Part shown: positions 28,174 through 35,515 of the stretch, piece by piece | Numbering within the stretch: the stretch's first letter is position 1 | Layout: each line of letters begins with the position of its first letter | NCBI GenBank assembly: GCA_013178155.1 | Contig: JABLXH010000024.1 | Coordinates: 1-53,421, forward strand | Reading direction: 5' to 3' | From: Armatimonadota bacterium | Lineage (GTDB): Bacteria; Armatimonadota; Zipacnadia; Zipacnadales; UBA11051 | Length of the DNA stretch: 53,421 nucleotides | The notes under the pieces: generated by a model | What the model saw: only the letters and a program-made list of their open reading frames with translations | Database searches by the model: none | Told to the model about the DNA's origin: nothing | Program-made: the position numbers and the translations under genes

Positions 28174-28923
28174 CTAGGCACTGGCAACACGCCGTCCTGT
28201 CTGGGGCACCTCGCCTCCTTCCCGATGTAGAACACCTTGTAGATAAGCCTGCATGACCTCCGAGCTAGCCTGGATGTGCTCACGCATCCGGGCTTCAGCG
28301 GCATCGCCATCCCCCGTCAGGATGGCCTGGTAGACGCTGACATGCCCGTCTTCAGGCTCTGGAGCTGGCCAGGGCAGGTCCTCATTGAGAGGCTGGAAGT
28401 AATCGGGGATCATGAAGGACAGCAACACCAGTGCTCCGGCGTGTCCGACAGCAGCCAGATAGCGGTTGCCGCATGCCTGCACGATGCGCCGATGGAAAGA
28501 GAAATCCAGGCGGTTGTAGGCGGCCATATCGAGGCTCTCCCGCGCCTCCACCAGACCCTGACAGATGACGGCAAGCGCCCGCAAGTCGGCACCAGAGGCG
28601 TGCGTCGCCATCAGCCGGGCCGCGAGGGGTTCGATCGCCGCACGTACTTCAAAGACCTGGCGCAACTCCTCCGGTGTCGGATGGGCAACAAACCGCCCAC
28701 AGTGGCTCCGCTGCTCCAGCAGGCCCTCGCTGACGAGCCGCGTGAGAGCTGAGCGCAAGGGTGTTCGACTGCACTGGAGCTCTTGCGCCAGTTGCGGCTC
28801 GACGAGGTGGTCACCGGGGCGGAGTCTGCCGGTGATAAGCCGGTCGAGGATCGCCTCATAGAGCTCATCTACGCGGGTGGCTTTGCGCGGACGGCCATCG
28901 GTGCTCTCAGTGGTACGTTTCAT
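28174..28923 (-). CDS. GntR family transcriptional regulator with FCD domain
   Basis: The 249-aa product has an N-terminal winged helix-turn-helix (ILDRLITGRLRPGDHLVEPQ, QCSRTPLRSALTRLVSEGLL) and an all-helical FCD ligand domain (VFEVRAAIEPLAARLMA, FHRRIVQACGNRYLA, EARMREHIQ). FCD regulators sense organic acids or sugar acids, often through a metal held by His and Asp residues. The ATG at 28923 excludes an upstream extension that would overlap its promoter. Two palindromic sites lie right upstream and point to autoregulation. Its other targets may include the genes downstream on the same strand. Confidence 0.92.
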   Translation of the reverse strand: MKRTTESTDGRPRKATRVDELYEAILDRLITGRLRPGDHLVEPQLAQELQCSRTPLRSALTRLVSEGLLEQRSHCGRFVAHPTPEELRQVFEVRAAIEPLAARLMATHASGADLRALAVICQGLVEARESLDMAAYNRLDFSFHRRIVQACGNRYLAAVGHAGALVLLSFMIPDYFQPLNEDLPWPAPEPEDGHVSVYQAILTGDGDAAEARMREHIQASSEVMQAYLQGVLHREGGEVPQTGRRVASA

Positions 28924-28940
28924 GTTGGTTCTATGGCCTA

Positions 28941-28950
28941 TTGTATACAA
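28941..28950. promoter_or_regulatory. GntR/FCD operator 2 (TTGTATACAA)
   Basis: A perfect 10-base palindrome in ATTGTATACAAT context, just downstream of the predicted transcription start of the GntR gene. It fits the FadR-subfamily consensus of GT and AC half-sites (TNGT..ACNA). Confidence 0.7.
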
Positions 28951-28964
28951 TATCACGCGAGGTT

Positions 28965-28993
28965 TATATATCGTATACAATCTGGCGCGTCAA
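28965..28993 (-). promoter_or_regulatory. Sigma-70-like promoter of the GntR gene
   Basis: On the - strand, TTGACG (28993 to 28988), a 17-base spacer and TATATA (28970 to 28965). The spacer contains operator 1, so a bound regulator would block RNA polymerase. Confidence 0.62.
28971..28980. promoter_or_regulatory. GntR/FCD operator 1 (TCGTATACAA)
   Basis: One base away from the perfect palindrome at 28941-28950 and exactly 30 bases from it centre to centre (about three helical turns). It lies wholly inside the -35/-10 spacer of the GntR promoter. Confidence 0.68.
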
Positions 28994-29336
28994 GACGTTT
29001 CTCCGTGGCGACATGACCGTAATGCGGCCTGACACAGGGCAGCGAGGGTGTACGGGAAGGGGCGGAACGTTGATGTCGTGCGGGGTACCAGATTCGGAGC
29101 CGGCGTCGAGCAATCGGGTACGGTGCCCATCGTCAACAAACGACTGGGCCGCCCCGACACAGGACGGCCCATGGGTTGATCCCTCTGCTAATCAGCCAGC
29201 TCTTGTCTTCCGGGCGGCAGCCGCACCTTTCACCTGCCAAGGCCCAGAACAGGCCACAGGTCGACAGGAAGTGTAGCCATGTCCCCTTTTGGGCGGACGG
29301 ACCGGGCGGACGCGGACACCAGCCCCGTGGCCCGGA
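28994..29336. other. Intergenic region without a supported gene
   Basis: I see no convincing coding region here. It holds the region upstream of the GntR promoter and the likely transcript end of the small lipoprotein gene, with the stem-loop at 29145-29171. Confidence 0.6.
29145..29171 (-). terminator. Probable terminator downstream of small lipoprotein gene
   Basis: TGGGCCG pairs with CGGCCCA over a 13-base loop that can extend the stem by CC/GG. On the - strand it is followed by GTCGTTTGTTG, a T-rich tail. It lies about 165 bases after the lipoprotein stop. Confidence 0.55.
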
Positions 29337-29558
29337 TTACTTGCCGCCGCCCATCTTCATTCCGCCACCGCCCTTCCCACCCTTCATGCCACCGGGCATC
29401 GCGGCGTTCGGGTTGGGCTCATTCCCGCCCTTCATCATGCCCCCCGAGGGCGCCTTCGAGGCGCTCTTGGAGCTACCCGGGCCACACCCCACAATGATCG
29501 TCACTAACATCACAATGACGATGGCGACAGCCAACTTCGACACGATGGCCCTGCTCAT
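29337..29558 (-). CDS. Small Gly/Met/Lys-rich lipoprotein
   Basis: The 73-aa product has a basic N-terminus, a hydrophobic stretch and a lipobox (TIIVGC) with Cys at residue 25, so it is probably a lipoprotein. The mature part is low in complexity: GGMMKGGNEPNPNAAMPGGM then GGKGGGGMKMGGGK, rich in Gly, Met and Lys. Met-rich segments can bind Cu(I), but this is only a guess. The ATG at 29558 lies behind GGGAGGG at a normal distance. It stands just downstream of a prepilin-like gene on the same strand. I know no family. Confidence 0.75.
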   Translation of the reverse strand: MSRAIVSKLAVAIVIVMLVTIIVGCGPGSSKSASKAPSGGMMKGGNEPNPNAAMPGGMKGGKGGGGMKMGGGK

Positions 29559-29631
29559 TAGATACCCTCCCTTGCTCAGGTCATCTGGATCCGTGCGCGG
29601 CAGGCGTCCCCCCGACCACCCCGAGACGACT

Positions 29632-30291
29632 TCACGGGTAGTGTGGGCCGCACCCGGCTGCGCACGAGCTCTTCGGATACCAGCCGGCCCACTTCACACT
29701 GTCCACGGCGGAGGTCTTGTACCACTTGACATGACCATCGGCGAACACGATGTTGAGGCCCTCGTTGTGCCAGTTGCCCAGGCCCGTGGGTAGACCCCAG
29801 GGGCTCAGACAGGCGTCCTTGGGGCGTACCGGCCAGTTGACGGCGTCGCAGAAGACGGCGAGCCGCGCGGGCTCTTCGACCACCGAGAGCCGGGTGCCGG
29901 CCCAGGCATACTTGCAGTTGTAGCCATAGGCCGGGTACCAGTTCGTGTCCCAGGCTGGGTAAGGCATCCAACCTGAGGCACAACAGCCCGGATCGGGTTG
30001 GTCATGCAGATAGGAAGGACACTGGAAGATCTGGGCGTTCTTCACGTAGGGATAGAGGGGGTTCGTGTAGCACCAGCAGGCGCCACCATAGCAGGCTTGC
30101 ATGAGTTCTTCGTCGTAGTCCTGGATGTACATCGTCAGGGCGATGCCGAGTTGTCGGCAGTTCGAGGAACAGGAGGCTTGTCTGGCCTTCTCCCGTGCCT
30201 TTGCGAAAACAGGGAACAGGATAGCAGCCAGGATCGCAATGATCGCGATCACCACCAGAAGCTCGATGAGTGTGAATCCGCGACGCTTCAT
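29632..30291 (-). CDS. Prepilin-type protein with N-terminal methylation motif and H-X9-DG
   Basis: The 219-aa product starts [20 protein letters not shown], continues with [16 protein letters not shown], and has [12 protein letters not shown] near the end. The body is Cys/Trp/Tyr-rich ([30 protein letters not shown]). The ATG at 30291 is 9 bases behind AAGGAGGT; the in-frame ATG at 30324 lacks one. A promoter and long leader lie upstream. Like its paralogues it is likely exported through a pilus-like or type II-like route. Confidence 0.92.
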   Translation of the reverse strand: MKRRGFTLIELLVVIAIIAILAAILFPVFAKAREKARQASCSSNCRQLGIALTMYIQDYDEELMQACYGGACWCYTNPLYPYVKNAQIFQCPSYLHDQPDPGCCASGWMPYPAWDTNWYPAYGYNCKYAWAGTRLSVVEEPARLAVFCDAVNWPVRPKDACLSPWGLPTGLGNWHNEGLNIVFADGHVKWYKTSAVDSVKWAGWYPKSSCAAGCGPHYP

Positions 30292-30509
30292 ACCTGAGAC
30301 CTCCTTACGCTCAGTGTGCCTCACGTCTTCAGCAACTCCCGATACCTGTTCGGCCGACGCGAGTTACCACGCTCCTTTCGTTCGCTTGCTATCGCCTTGC
30401 CGCTTGCGGTCTGCGACCGCTACGCCGCTGCGAGACCGCAGGACGCCACGCAGACGCAGTATTCTTGCCAGATGCTCACCAGATACTTACCACTACCTTA
30501 ACATGCCCC
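30292..30509 (-). other. Long structured 5' leader of prepilin-like gene
   Basis: Between the promoter and the start codon lie about 210 bases. TGCGGTCT (30405-30412) and AGACCGCA (30433-30440) form an 8-base inverted repeat enclosing a GC-rich region. The leader holds no gene; it may fold, but I cannot assign a riboswitch class. Confidence 0.4.
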
Positions 30510-30537
30510 ATTCTGCACAGATGGTGCCGCTTGTCAA
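30510..30537 (-). promoter_or_regulatory. Sigma-70-like promoter of prepilin-like gene
   Basis: On the - strand: TTGACA (30537 to 30532), 16-base spacer, CAGAAT (30515 to 30510). The -35 box is perfect and the -10 box matches in 4 of 6 positions. The gap also must hold the promoter of queA on the other strand. Confidence 0.5.
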
Positions 30538-30610
30538 GCTATAACCTTGGTAAATCGGTGCCCGCCGGAGCCGGCAGGGACCCTGCGTCCGCGCAGGGAA
30601 CTCACGCCAC

Positions 30611-31639
30611 ATGCTTGTCTCCGATTTCGACTACGAGCTTCCGCCTGAGCTCATCGCCCAGCATCCTCCGGCCGAACGCGGGCAGTCACGGCTTCTCGTG
30701 ATCCCGCGCGATGGTGGCCCCCTCGAGCATCGCCGGTTCGGGGACCTTCCGGAGTACCTCCGCGCTGATGACTGCCTGGTGCTGAACGACACGAAGGTCC
30801 TCCCGGCGCGGCTGGTCGGGCGACGGGCCAGCGGTGGGCAGGTGGAACTGCTGCTTCTGCGGCCCGTTGGTGAGGGGCTGTGGGAGGCCCTGGGCAGGCC
30901 CGCGCGGCGGCTGCGGGTAGGGGAGCGGGTGAAATTCGGCCCTGAACTGGCCGCGCAGATCGTGGCCGTCGGCGGGGAGGGGTTGCGGACGGTGCGCCTG
31001 GAGCATGAGGGCGAGCTCCTGCCGGTGCTGGAGCGCGTGGGACAGATGCCCCTGCCACCCTACATCCGCCGTGACCACCCTGAGGCGGACGACGCCACCC
31101 GCTATCAGACCGTCTACGCCGAGAGACCTGGGGCGGTGGCCGCGCCGACGGCGGGGCTGCATTTCACGGAGGAGCTGCTCCAGCGGATTGCTGAACAGGG
31201 CGTCAGCATGGCCCGGCTGACGCTGCACGTCGGCCTCGGCACCTTCCGGCCCATCAGCGTCGAGCGCCTCGAGGAGCATGTGATGCACGCCGAGTGGTAC
31301 CGCGTGCCCCCGGAGGCGGCCGACGCCATCAACGCGGCGCGGGCGGCGGGTGGGCGCATCGTGGCGGTAGGGACGACAGTGGTGCGCACGCTGGAGAGTG
31401 TCGCGGACGAGGCCGGAGTGGTCCATCCGGGCGAGGGCAGCACGAACCTGTTCATCACCCCGGGCTTTCGGTTCCGGGTGGTGGATGCGCTACTGACCAA
31501 CTTCCACCTCCCTCGCAGCACCCTGCTGGTGCTGGTATCCGCCTTCGCTGGACGAGAGCGTATCCTCGCCGCCTACCAGGAAGCCATCGCGGCGGGGTAC
31601 CGGTTCTACAGCTACGGCGACGCGACGCTATTGGTCTAG
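30611..31639 (+). CDS. queA: tRNA ribosyltransferase-isomerase QueA
   Basis: The 342-aa product is full length for QueA and shows its marks: DFDYELPPELIAQHP, LNDTKVLPARL, GAVAAPTAGLHFT, HVGLGTFRPI, and AVGTTVVRTLES near the end. It transfers and isomerises the ribosyl part of S-adenosylmethionine to 7-aminomethyl-7-deazaguanine at position 34 of tRNA, giving epoxyqueuosine. The next step is done by QueG or QueH; a queH gene lies at 40461 in this window. The ATG at 30611 has a modest ribosome site (AGGGAAC). It is divergent from the prepilin-like gene. Confidence 0.95.
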   Translation: MLVSDFDYELPPELIAQHPPAERGQSRLLVIPRDGGPLEHRRFGDLPEYLRADDCLVLNDTKVLPARLVGRRASGGQVELLLLRPVGEGLWEALGRPARRLRVGERVKFGPELAAQIVAVGGEGLRTVRLEHEGELLPVLERVGQMPLPPYIRRDHPEADDATRYQTVYAERPGAVAAPTAGLHFTEELLQRIAEQGVSMARLTLHVGLGTFRPISVERLEEHVMHAEWYRVPPEAADAINAARAAGGRIVAVGTTVVRTLESVADEAGVVHPGEGSTNLFITPGFRFRVVDALLTNFHLPRSTLLVLVSAFAGRERILAAYQEAIAAGYRFYSYGDATLLV

Positions 31640-31671
31640 TCACGGGGTGGGGCAAGCTCCCACTTACCGTC

Positions 31672-31700
31672 TTGACAAATCCCGTGGGGGGGTATGGGAT
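31672..31700 (+). promoter_or_regulatory. Sigma-70-like promoter upstream of prepilin-like gene
   Basis: TTGACA at 31672-31677, then a 17-base spacer and TGGGAT; the -10 region reads TATGGGATA, so the exact hexamer is open. It lies about 75 bases before the start codon at 31775. Confidence 0.5.
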
Positions 31701-31774
31701 AGGCGGTGCCAAGCCCATGCATGCCCCATGCGACGCCGTATGTGGGCAGGCGAGAGAGCCGGGAGGCGAGAACC

Positions 31775-32725
31775 ATGGCCGGATGGCGTGGGCTCAGGTC
31801 GCTTGCCGAGGGGATGGCGAACATGGCACAGCTCAGGCCGTGCAGACGTCGGCATCGCGGCTTCACTCTCGTTGAGCTGCTGGTCGTGGTCGGCATCATC
31901 ACCGTCCTGGCGGGGATGATACTCGTCGGAGTGTTCGGCGTGCGGCGGAAGGTGGATGCGGTGAGCTGCACCGCGAACCTGCACCAGGCCGGCCTAGCTA
32001 TCGCGATGTACATCGAGGACTACAGGGCCCTGCCTGTGGCGGGCAACGGTTTCACGCGCGAGGAGTTCGCGCGGGTTCGCGCAGTTGGCCGCGGCTACGA
32101 CCCGATGGTTGAGCGCGACCTGGCTGTTATCTTCGGCGACTATGTGCCCAAACGGCGAGCAATGCAGTGCCCGGCGGCGTTGCGTACCGATCCCTATCCG
32201 GACGACTGGCGTTCGTTGGCCATGTATGACTTCGAGGACGGTGCCAAAGGCGTCAGAATGGCCCACATCCGCACCCCCAAGAGCCGGGCCCCGATCCTCT
32301 ATGATCCTATACCCCGCCCCCACGGCCTCTGCAACGTGCTGTTCCTGGACGGGCATGTGAAGGCCTACAAGGTGGTCTACCGTGGTGCGAATGACCTGAC
32401 CACCCGCAATGACGGCAGTGAACCCTGGATGTGGCCGCCAGACTGCAGGGCGGGTGGACTGAGAGCAGACTACGGGCTGGAGGCGACTCCAGCCCGTTCC
32501 ATTTGGGGCCGGGCCCCGGCTACGGGGCAGGTCCTCGCCGCTCCCGCGCCGAACTCCCGACGTGACAAACCGAGGACAACAATGGTGGTGAAGCCATGTT
32601 CAAGCTCAGTGTCATCTCGGACGAGATCTCCCAGGACTTCCAGCGGGTCCTGGACGTGTGCCAGGAGTACGGCGTGCCGATGGTCGAGCCGCGGTCGGTG
32701 TGGGACACGCCGCCCCATAAGCTGA
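31775..32725 (+). CDS. Divergent prepilin-type protein, probable stop-loss or frameshift at 3' end
   Basis: The class III signal is RGFTLVELLVVVGIITVLAG, more divergent than in the other four. The H-X9-DG motif is HGLCNVLFLDG, followed by HVKAYKVV. The frame then fails to stop: it reads through a perfect 11-base stem-loop (32472-32497) and 130 bases into the next gene in another frame. A TGA in a neighbouring frame lies at 32460-32462, just before the stem-loop, so a frameshift between about 32370 and 32460 is likely and the true protein probably ends there. The ATG at 31775 follows GGGAGGCGAG; an ATG at 31823 behind GAGGGG is the alternative and gives a shorter leader. Confidence 0.7.
   Translation: MAGWRGLRSLAEGMANMAQLRPCRRRHRGFTLVELLVVVGIITVLAGMILVGVFGVRRKVDAVSCTANLHQAGLAIAMYIEDYRALPVAGNGFTREEFARVRAVGRGYDPMVERDLAVIFGDYVPKRRAMQCPAALRTDPYPDDWRSLAMYDFEDGAKGVRMAHIRTPKSRAPILYDPIPRPHGLCNVLFLDGHVKAYKVVYRGANDLTTRNDGSEPWMWPPDCRAGGLRADYGLEATPARSIWGRAPATGQVLAAPAPNSRRDKPRTTMVVKPCSSSVSSRTRSPRTSSGSWTCARSTACRWSSRGRCGTRRPIS
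32472..32497 (+). terminator. Stem-loop terminator after prepilin-like gene
   Basis: ACGGGCTGGAG pairs perfectly with CTCCAGCCCGT over a GCGA loop and is followed by TCCATTT. It supports a gene end near 32460. Confidence 0.65.
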
Positions 32726-33474
32726 CCGATGAGCAACTCCTGACCATGCGGCGGCTGCTCAACAACGCCGGGATGAGCGTCTGCGCCATCGCCTCGCCCT
32801 TCCTGAAGTGCGATCTGGGCGACGCAGAGGCCTATGAGGACCATCTAGCCATCCTGCGGCGTTGTGTGCAGATGTGCCACTTCTTTGACTGCAAGATCAT
32901 CCGCGGCTTCACCTTCTGGAAGACCGGGCCGGCCGAGGCTGTGTGGCAGCAGCTCCTGGACGCCTATGCCGAGCCTATCCGCATCTGCGAGCAGGAGGAC
33001 GTCTACATTGGGATCGAGAACGAGGCCAGCACTCACATCGCCACCGCCGCCGAGGCGGAGCGCATGTACAAGGACCTCAACCACCCCCGGATACGAGCCA
33101 TCTGGGACCCCGCCAACGAGGTCTACGCGGCCGATGGCGAGTTGCCTTTCCCGACGGCCTTCGAGCGCATGAAGCCTTATCTGATCCATGTGCACATCAA
33201 GGACGCAGTGAAGGATCCGGAGGCCGAAGGGGGCGCGCGTTGTGTGCCGGTGGGGGACGGCGGGTATATTGATTATCCAGGACAGTTGCAGGCGCTGGTG
33301 GACATGGGCTATGAGGGAGCGTGTTCGCTGGAGACGCACTGGCGGATCTCCACCGCGCTGGATGAGGACCTCCTCAACCGTCCCGGCGGCGCCGCCTTCT
33401 CGGAAGGAGGTGAGGAGTCGTCCCGTGTATGCCTAGGGAAACTTAAGGCGATGGTCGCGGGCCTGAGGGTCTGA
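32596..33474 (+). CDS. Sugar phosphate isomerase/epimerase-like TIM barrel
   Basis: The 292-aa product belongs to the xylose-isomerase-like TIM-barrel group (AP endonuclease 2 fold). Likely metal ligands sit in IGIENEAS (Glu), IWDPANE (Asp), IHVHIKDA (His) and CSLETHW (Glu), the usual order. Such proteins isomerise or epimerise keto sugars or inositol derivatives. The ATG follows GGTGAAG. It lies behind the terminator of the prepilin-like gene, so it may have its own promoter, which I could not find. Confidence 0.88.
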   Translation: MFKLSVISDEISQDFQRVLDVCQEYGVPMVEPRSVWDTPPHKLTDEQLLTMRRLLNNAGMSVCAIASPFLKCDLGDAEAYEDHLAILRRCVQMCHFFDCKIIRGFTFWKTGPAEAVWQQLLDAYAEPIRICEQEDVYIGIENEASTHIATAAEAERMYKDLNHPRIRAIWDPANEVYAADGELPFPTAFERMKPYLIHVHIKDAVKDPEAEGGARCVPVGDGGYIDYPGQLQALVDMGYEGACSLETHWRISTALDEDLLNRPGGAAFSEGGEESSRVCLGKLKAMVAGLRV

Positions 33475-33591
33475 CACCAAGCCAACGCCTTGAGCATGCT
33501 TGACCAGAGCTTGCTTTTTCAACGGTGATGGACGGGTGATAATGCTCTCGGCAAGCCGCAAATATCACACTTGATGCGAGGTATGAGAACC

Positions 33592-34176
33592 ATGCGTCGT
33601 CGCGGGTTCACCCTGATTGAGCTGCTCGTCGTGATCGCGATCATCGCGATCCTGGCCGCCATCCTGTTCCCGGTCTTCGCCAAGGCGCGTGAGAAGGCCC
33701 GGCAGACGTCGTGTCTGAGTAACGTAAAGCAGTGGGCGTTGGCTTCCATGATGTACGCTCAGGACTATGACGAAGTGACGGTTCCGACCTACTCGTACAA
33801 CCCCGCCGGGCCGATGACCAGTTGTGGCAACCTCATGGGGTGGTGGCAGATGCTGGAGCCCTATGTCAAGAACACGCAGCTTCTCGTCTGCCCTTCTTAC
33901 CACCACACCTGCGTCTGGAACAGGCCCATCAGCTACGGCGTCAACTCGCTGGTCATGTACCGCAGCCTGGCCGTCGTCAAGAATCCGTCGGAGATCATCC
34001 AATTCTTTGAGAACAAGGCCTACCTGGAGATCCATACGCCTGACTTGAATGCCGACTATGTGCCGAACTGCTCCAGCTGTGTCTCCAAAGTCCACAACGA
34101 TGGCACCAACTTTGGTTTCTGCGACGGCCATGCCAAGTGGCTGAAGGTGAGCAAGCGCGAGAACTGGTACCCGTGA
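33592..34176 (+). CDS. Prepilin-type protein with N-terminal methylation motif and H-X9-DG
   Basis: The 194-aa product starts [20 protein letters not shown], then [16 protein letters not shown], and has [12 protein letters not shown] near the end. The start at 33592 is 9 bases behind GAGGT; earlier in-frame ATG codons at 33574 and 33583 lack a ribosome site at proper spacing. A strong stem-loop follows. The body is shorter than in the paralogues but has the same plan. Confidence 0.92.
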   Translation: MRRRGFTLIELLVVIAIIAILAAILFPVFAKAREKARQTSCLSNVKQWALASMMYAQDYDEVTVPTYSYNPAGPMTSCGNLMGWWQMLEPYVKNTQLLVCPSYHHTCVWNRPISYGVNSLVMYRSLAVVKNPSEIIQFFENKAYLEIHTPDLNADYVPNCSSCVSKVHNDGTNFGFCDGHAKWLKVSKRENWYP

Positions 34177-34202
34177 TCGGCCCGCTTGTTGCGGCCCACA
34201 CA

Positions 34203-34236
34203 ACAGCGGCCCCCTCCCGTCGGAGGGGGCCGCTGT
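34203..34236 (+). terminator. Stem-loop terminator between convergent genes
   Basis: A 15-base perfect inverted repeat (ACAGCGGCCCCCTCC and complement) with a CGTC loop lies between the prepilin-like stop and the end of convergent cysK, so it may serve both. Confidence 0.75.
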
Positions 34237-34256
34237 GGCGTTCAGCGTCGTGCGGG

Positions 34257-35153
34257 TCAGATCAGACTGGTGCTGAAGTAACGTTCCGCCCGGTCGGCGA
34301 GGATAGTGACCACATTGCCGTCGGTGAAGGCGCGGGCGGTGCGGATGGCGGCCCAGACGTTGGCGCCGGAGGAGGTGCCGACGAGCAGGCCCTCCACCCG
34401 CGCCAGTTCGCGGGCGGTAGCGATAGCGTCGTCGTCGCTCACAGTGACCACGTGGTCTATGAGGCTGGTATCCAGGACCGGGGGGATGAAGCCGTCGCCG
34501 ATGCCCTGGATCTGGTGCAGGCCGGGCTCCTGGCCCAGTAAGGCTGCGGCCCCGGCCGGCTCGACAGCGATGACCTGAACGTCCGGGTTTCGCTCCTTGA
34601 GGTACTTGCCGACCCCACCTAGCGTGCCGCCGCTGCCAATGCCAGCCACGAAGGCACCGACCTGCCCCTCCGCCTGTGCCCAGATCTCGGCGGCGGTGGT
34701 GTCGTAGTGGCAGCAGGGGTTCTCGGGGTTCTCGAACTGCTGGGGCATGAAGTAGCCGGGCTGGGCGGCCAGTTCGGCAGCGCGGTCCACGGCGCCCTGA
34801 ATACTGGCGGCCGCGGGAGTCAGCTCCAACTCCGCGCCCAGGGCCCGGATGATCTTCTTGCGCTCCTCGCTCATGTTCTCCGGCATGCAGATGATTACGC
34901 GGTATCCCTTCTGGACGCCAACCAGCGCCATGCCGATGCCGGTGTTGCCGGAGGTGGGCTCGATGATGGTGTCGCCGGGTTTGAGCTTGCCCTCGGCCTC
35001 GGCGCAGGCGATGAGGCGCAAAGCGATGCGGTCCTTGATGCTGCCGCCGGGATTCAGAAACTCACACTTGCCAAACACCGGGAAGTCCGTAAGCTTCGCC
35101 AGACGAAGCAACGGGGTGTTGCCGATCAGGTCCAAGACACTGTCGTGCCACAT
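34257..35153 (-). CDS. cysK: Cysteine synthase (O-acetylserine sulfhydrylase)
   Basis: The 298-aa PLP enzyme has the lysine in NPGGSIKDR (K40), the phosphate-binding and substrate loop TSGNTG (67-72), and GIGSGGTLGGVGKYLKE, all typical of CysK/CysM. It makes cysteine from O-acetylserine and sulfide. The ATG at 35153 lies 8 bases behind AGGTGA; a GTG at 35165 is not preceded by a proper site. It is divergent from the trpS leader. Confidence 0.95.
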   Translation of the reverse strand: MWHDSVLDLIGNTPLLRLAKLTDFPVFGKCEFLNPGGSIKDRIALRLIACAEAEGKLKPGDTIIEPTSGNTGIGMALVGVQKGYRVIICMPENMSEERKKIIRALGAELELTPAAASIQGAVDRAAELAAQPGYFMPQQFENPENPCCHYDTTAAEIWAQAEGQVGAFVAGIGSGGTLGGVGKYLKERNPDVQVIAVEPAGAAALLGQEPGLHQIQGIGDGFIPPVLDTSLIDHVVTVSDDDAIATARELARVEGLLVGTSSGANVWAAIRTARAFTDGNVVTILADRAERYFSTSLI

Positions 35154-35191
35154 GGAGACGGTCACCTACTGCAGGAGCAGAATGAGCCATC

Positions 35192-35220
35192 ATCTTACCC
35201 TGCCTCCGCTAGCAGGGCAA
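35192..35220 (-). promoter_or_regulatory. cysK: Sigma-70-like promoter of cysK
   Basis: On the - strand: TTGCCC (35220 to 35215), 17-base spacer, TAAGAT (35197 to 35192); both boxes match in 4 of 6 positions. It gives a 5' leader of about 30-35 bases. Confidence 0.5.
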
Positions 35221-35250
35221 GCGCAGAATGACAGGGTGGCGACTTCGCTC

Positions 35251-35279
35251 TTGACAGGCCGGGCGTTTGGGCCTAACAT
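35251..35279 (+). promoter_or_regulatory. trpS: Sigma-70 promoter of the trpS leader
   Basis: TTGACA (35251-35256), a 17-base spacer and TAACAT (35274-35279). The -35 box is perfect. Transcription would start near 35286, about 15 bases before the leader peptide start. Confidence 0.78.
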
Positions 35280-35301
35280 ACGGCGCAACAGGTAATCAGG
35301 C

Positions 35302-35355
35302 ATGTTGGTGACACAGGTGGTATTCAGCTTTTGGGCGTGGCGTGAGTTCGCATAA
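35302..35355 (+). CDS. Tryptophan leader peptide (17 aa)
   Basis: ATG at 35302 to TAA at 35353-35355 encodes MLVTQVVFSFWAWREFA with Trp codons at 35332 and 35338 separated by one Ala codon. The start lies near AGGTAATCAGG, a weak ribosome site. Two Trp in 17 residues right after a good promoter and before an intrinsic terminator is the classical layout of a ribosome-mediated attenuator. The peptide itself is probably without function beyond sensing charged tRNA-Trp. Confidence 0.8.
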   Translation: MLVTQVVFSFWAWREFA

Positions 35356-35443
35356 CCTGCGGGCGCCCGCTGTGCTGACCACCAGTTAGCCAACCAGAAG
35401 CAAAGAACCAGCCGTGGGCCCCGCAGAGGGTTCACGGTTTTTT
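35333..35443 (+). promoter_or_regulatory. trpS: Tryptophan attenuator: competing RNA hairpins in trpS leader
   Basis: Region 1 GGGCG (35333-35337, over the Trp codons) can pair with CGCCC (35364-35368). Region 2 TGCGGG plus CCC (35358-35370) can pair with 35414-35425 (GGG and CCCGCA), which covers most of the 5' arm of the terminator (35412-35421). A ribosome stalled at the Trp codons would cover region 1 and leave region 2 free to form the antiterminator. With enough charged tRNA-Trp, region 1 and 2 could pair and the terminator form. The pairings are read by eye. Confidence 0.72.
35412..35443 (+). terminator. Intrinsic terminator of the trpS attenuator
   Basis: CCGTGGGCCC (35412-35421) pairs with GGGTTCACGG (35428-35437), including two G-U pairs, over a 6-base loop, followed by six T (35438-35443). 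It is the only terminator in the window with a full T tract and it lies upstream of a gene, not behind one. Confidence 0.85.
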
Positions 35444-35515
35444 GCGTTGCCGTCTGGGTTCTGTGGACGTCCATTCTTACCCACGCCCTGGGCGCACAGC
35501 AAACGGAGCGATGAC

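Noticed and set aside
35286-35515. T-box riboswitch in front of trpS
   Set aside because: No T-box sequence (TGGNACCGCG type) is present, and a leader peptide with Trp codons plus a terminator explains the region better.
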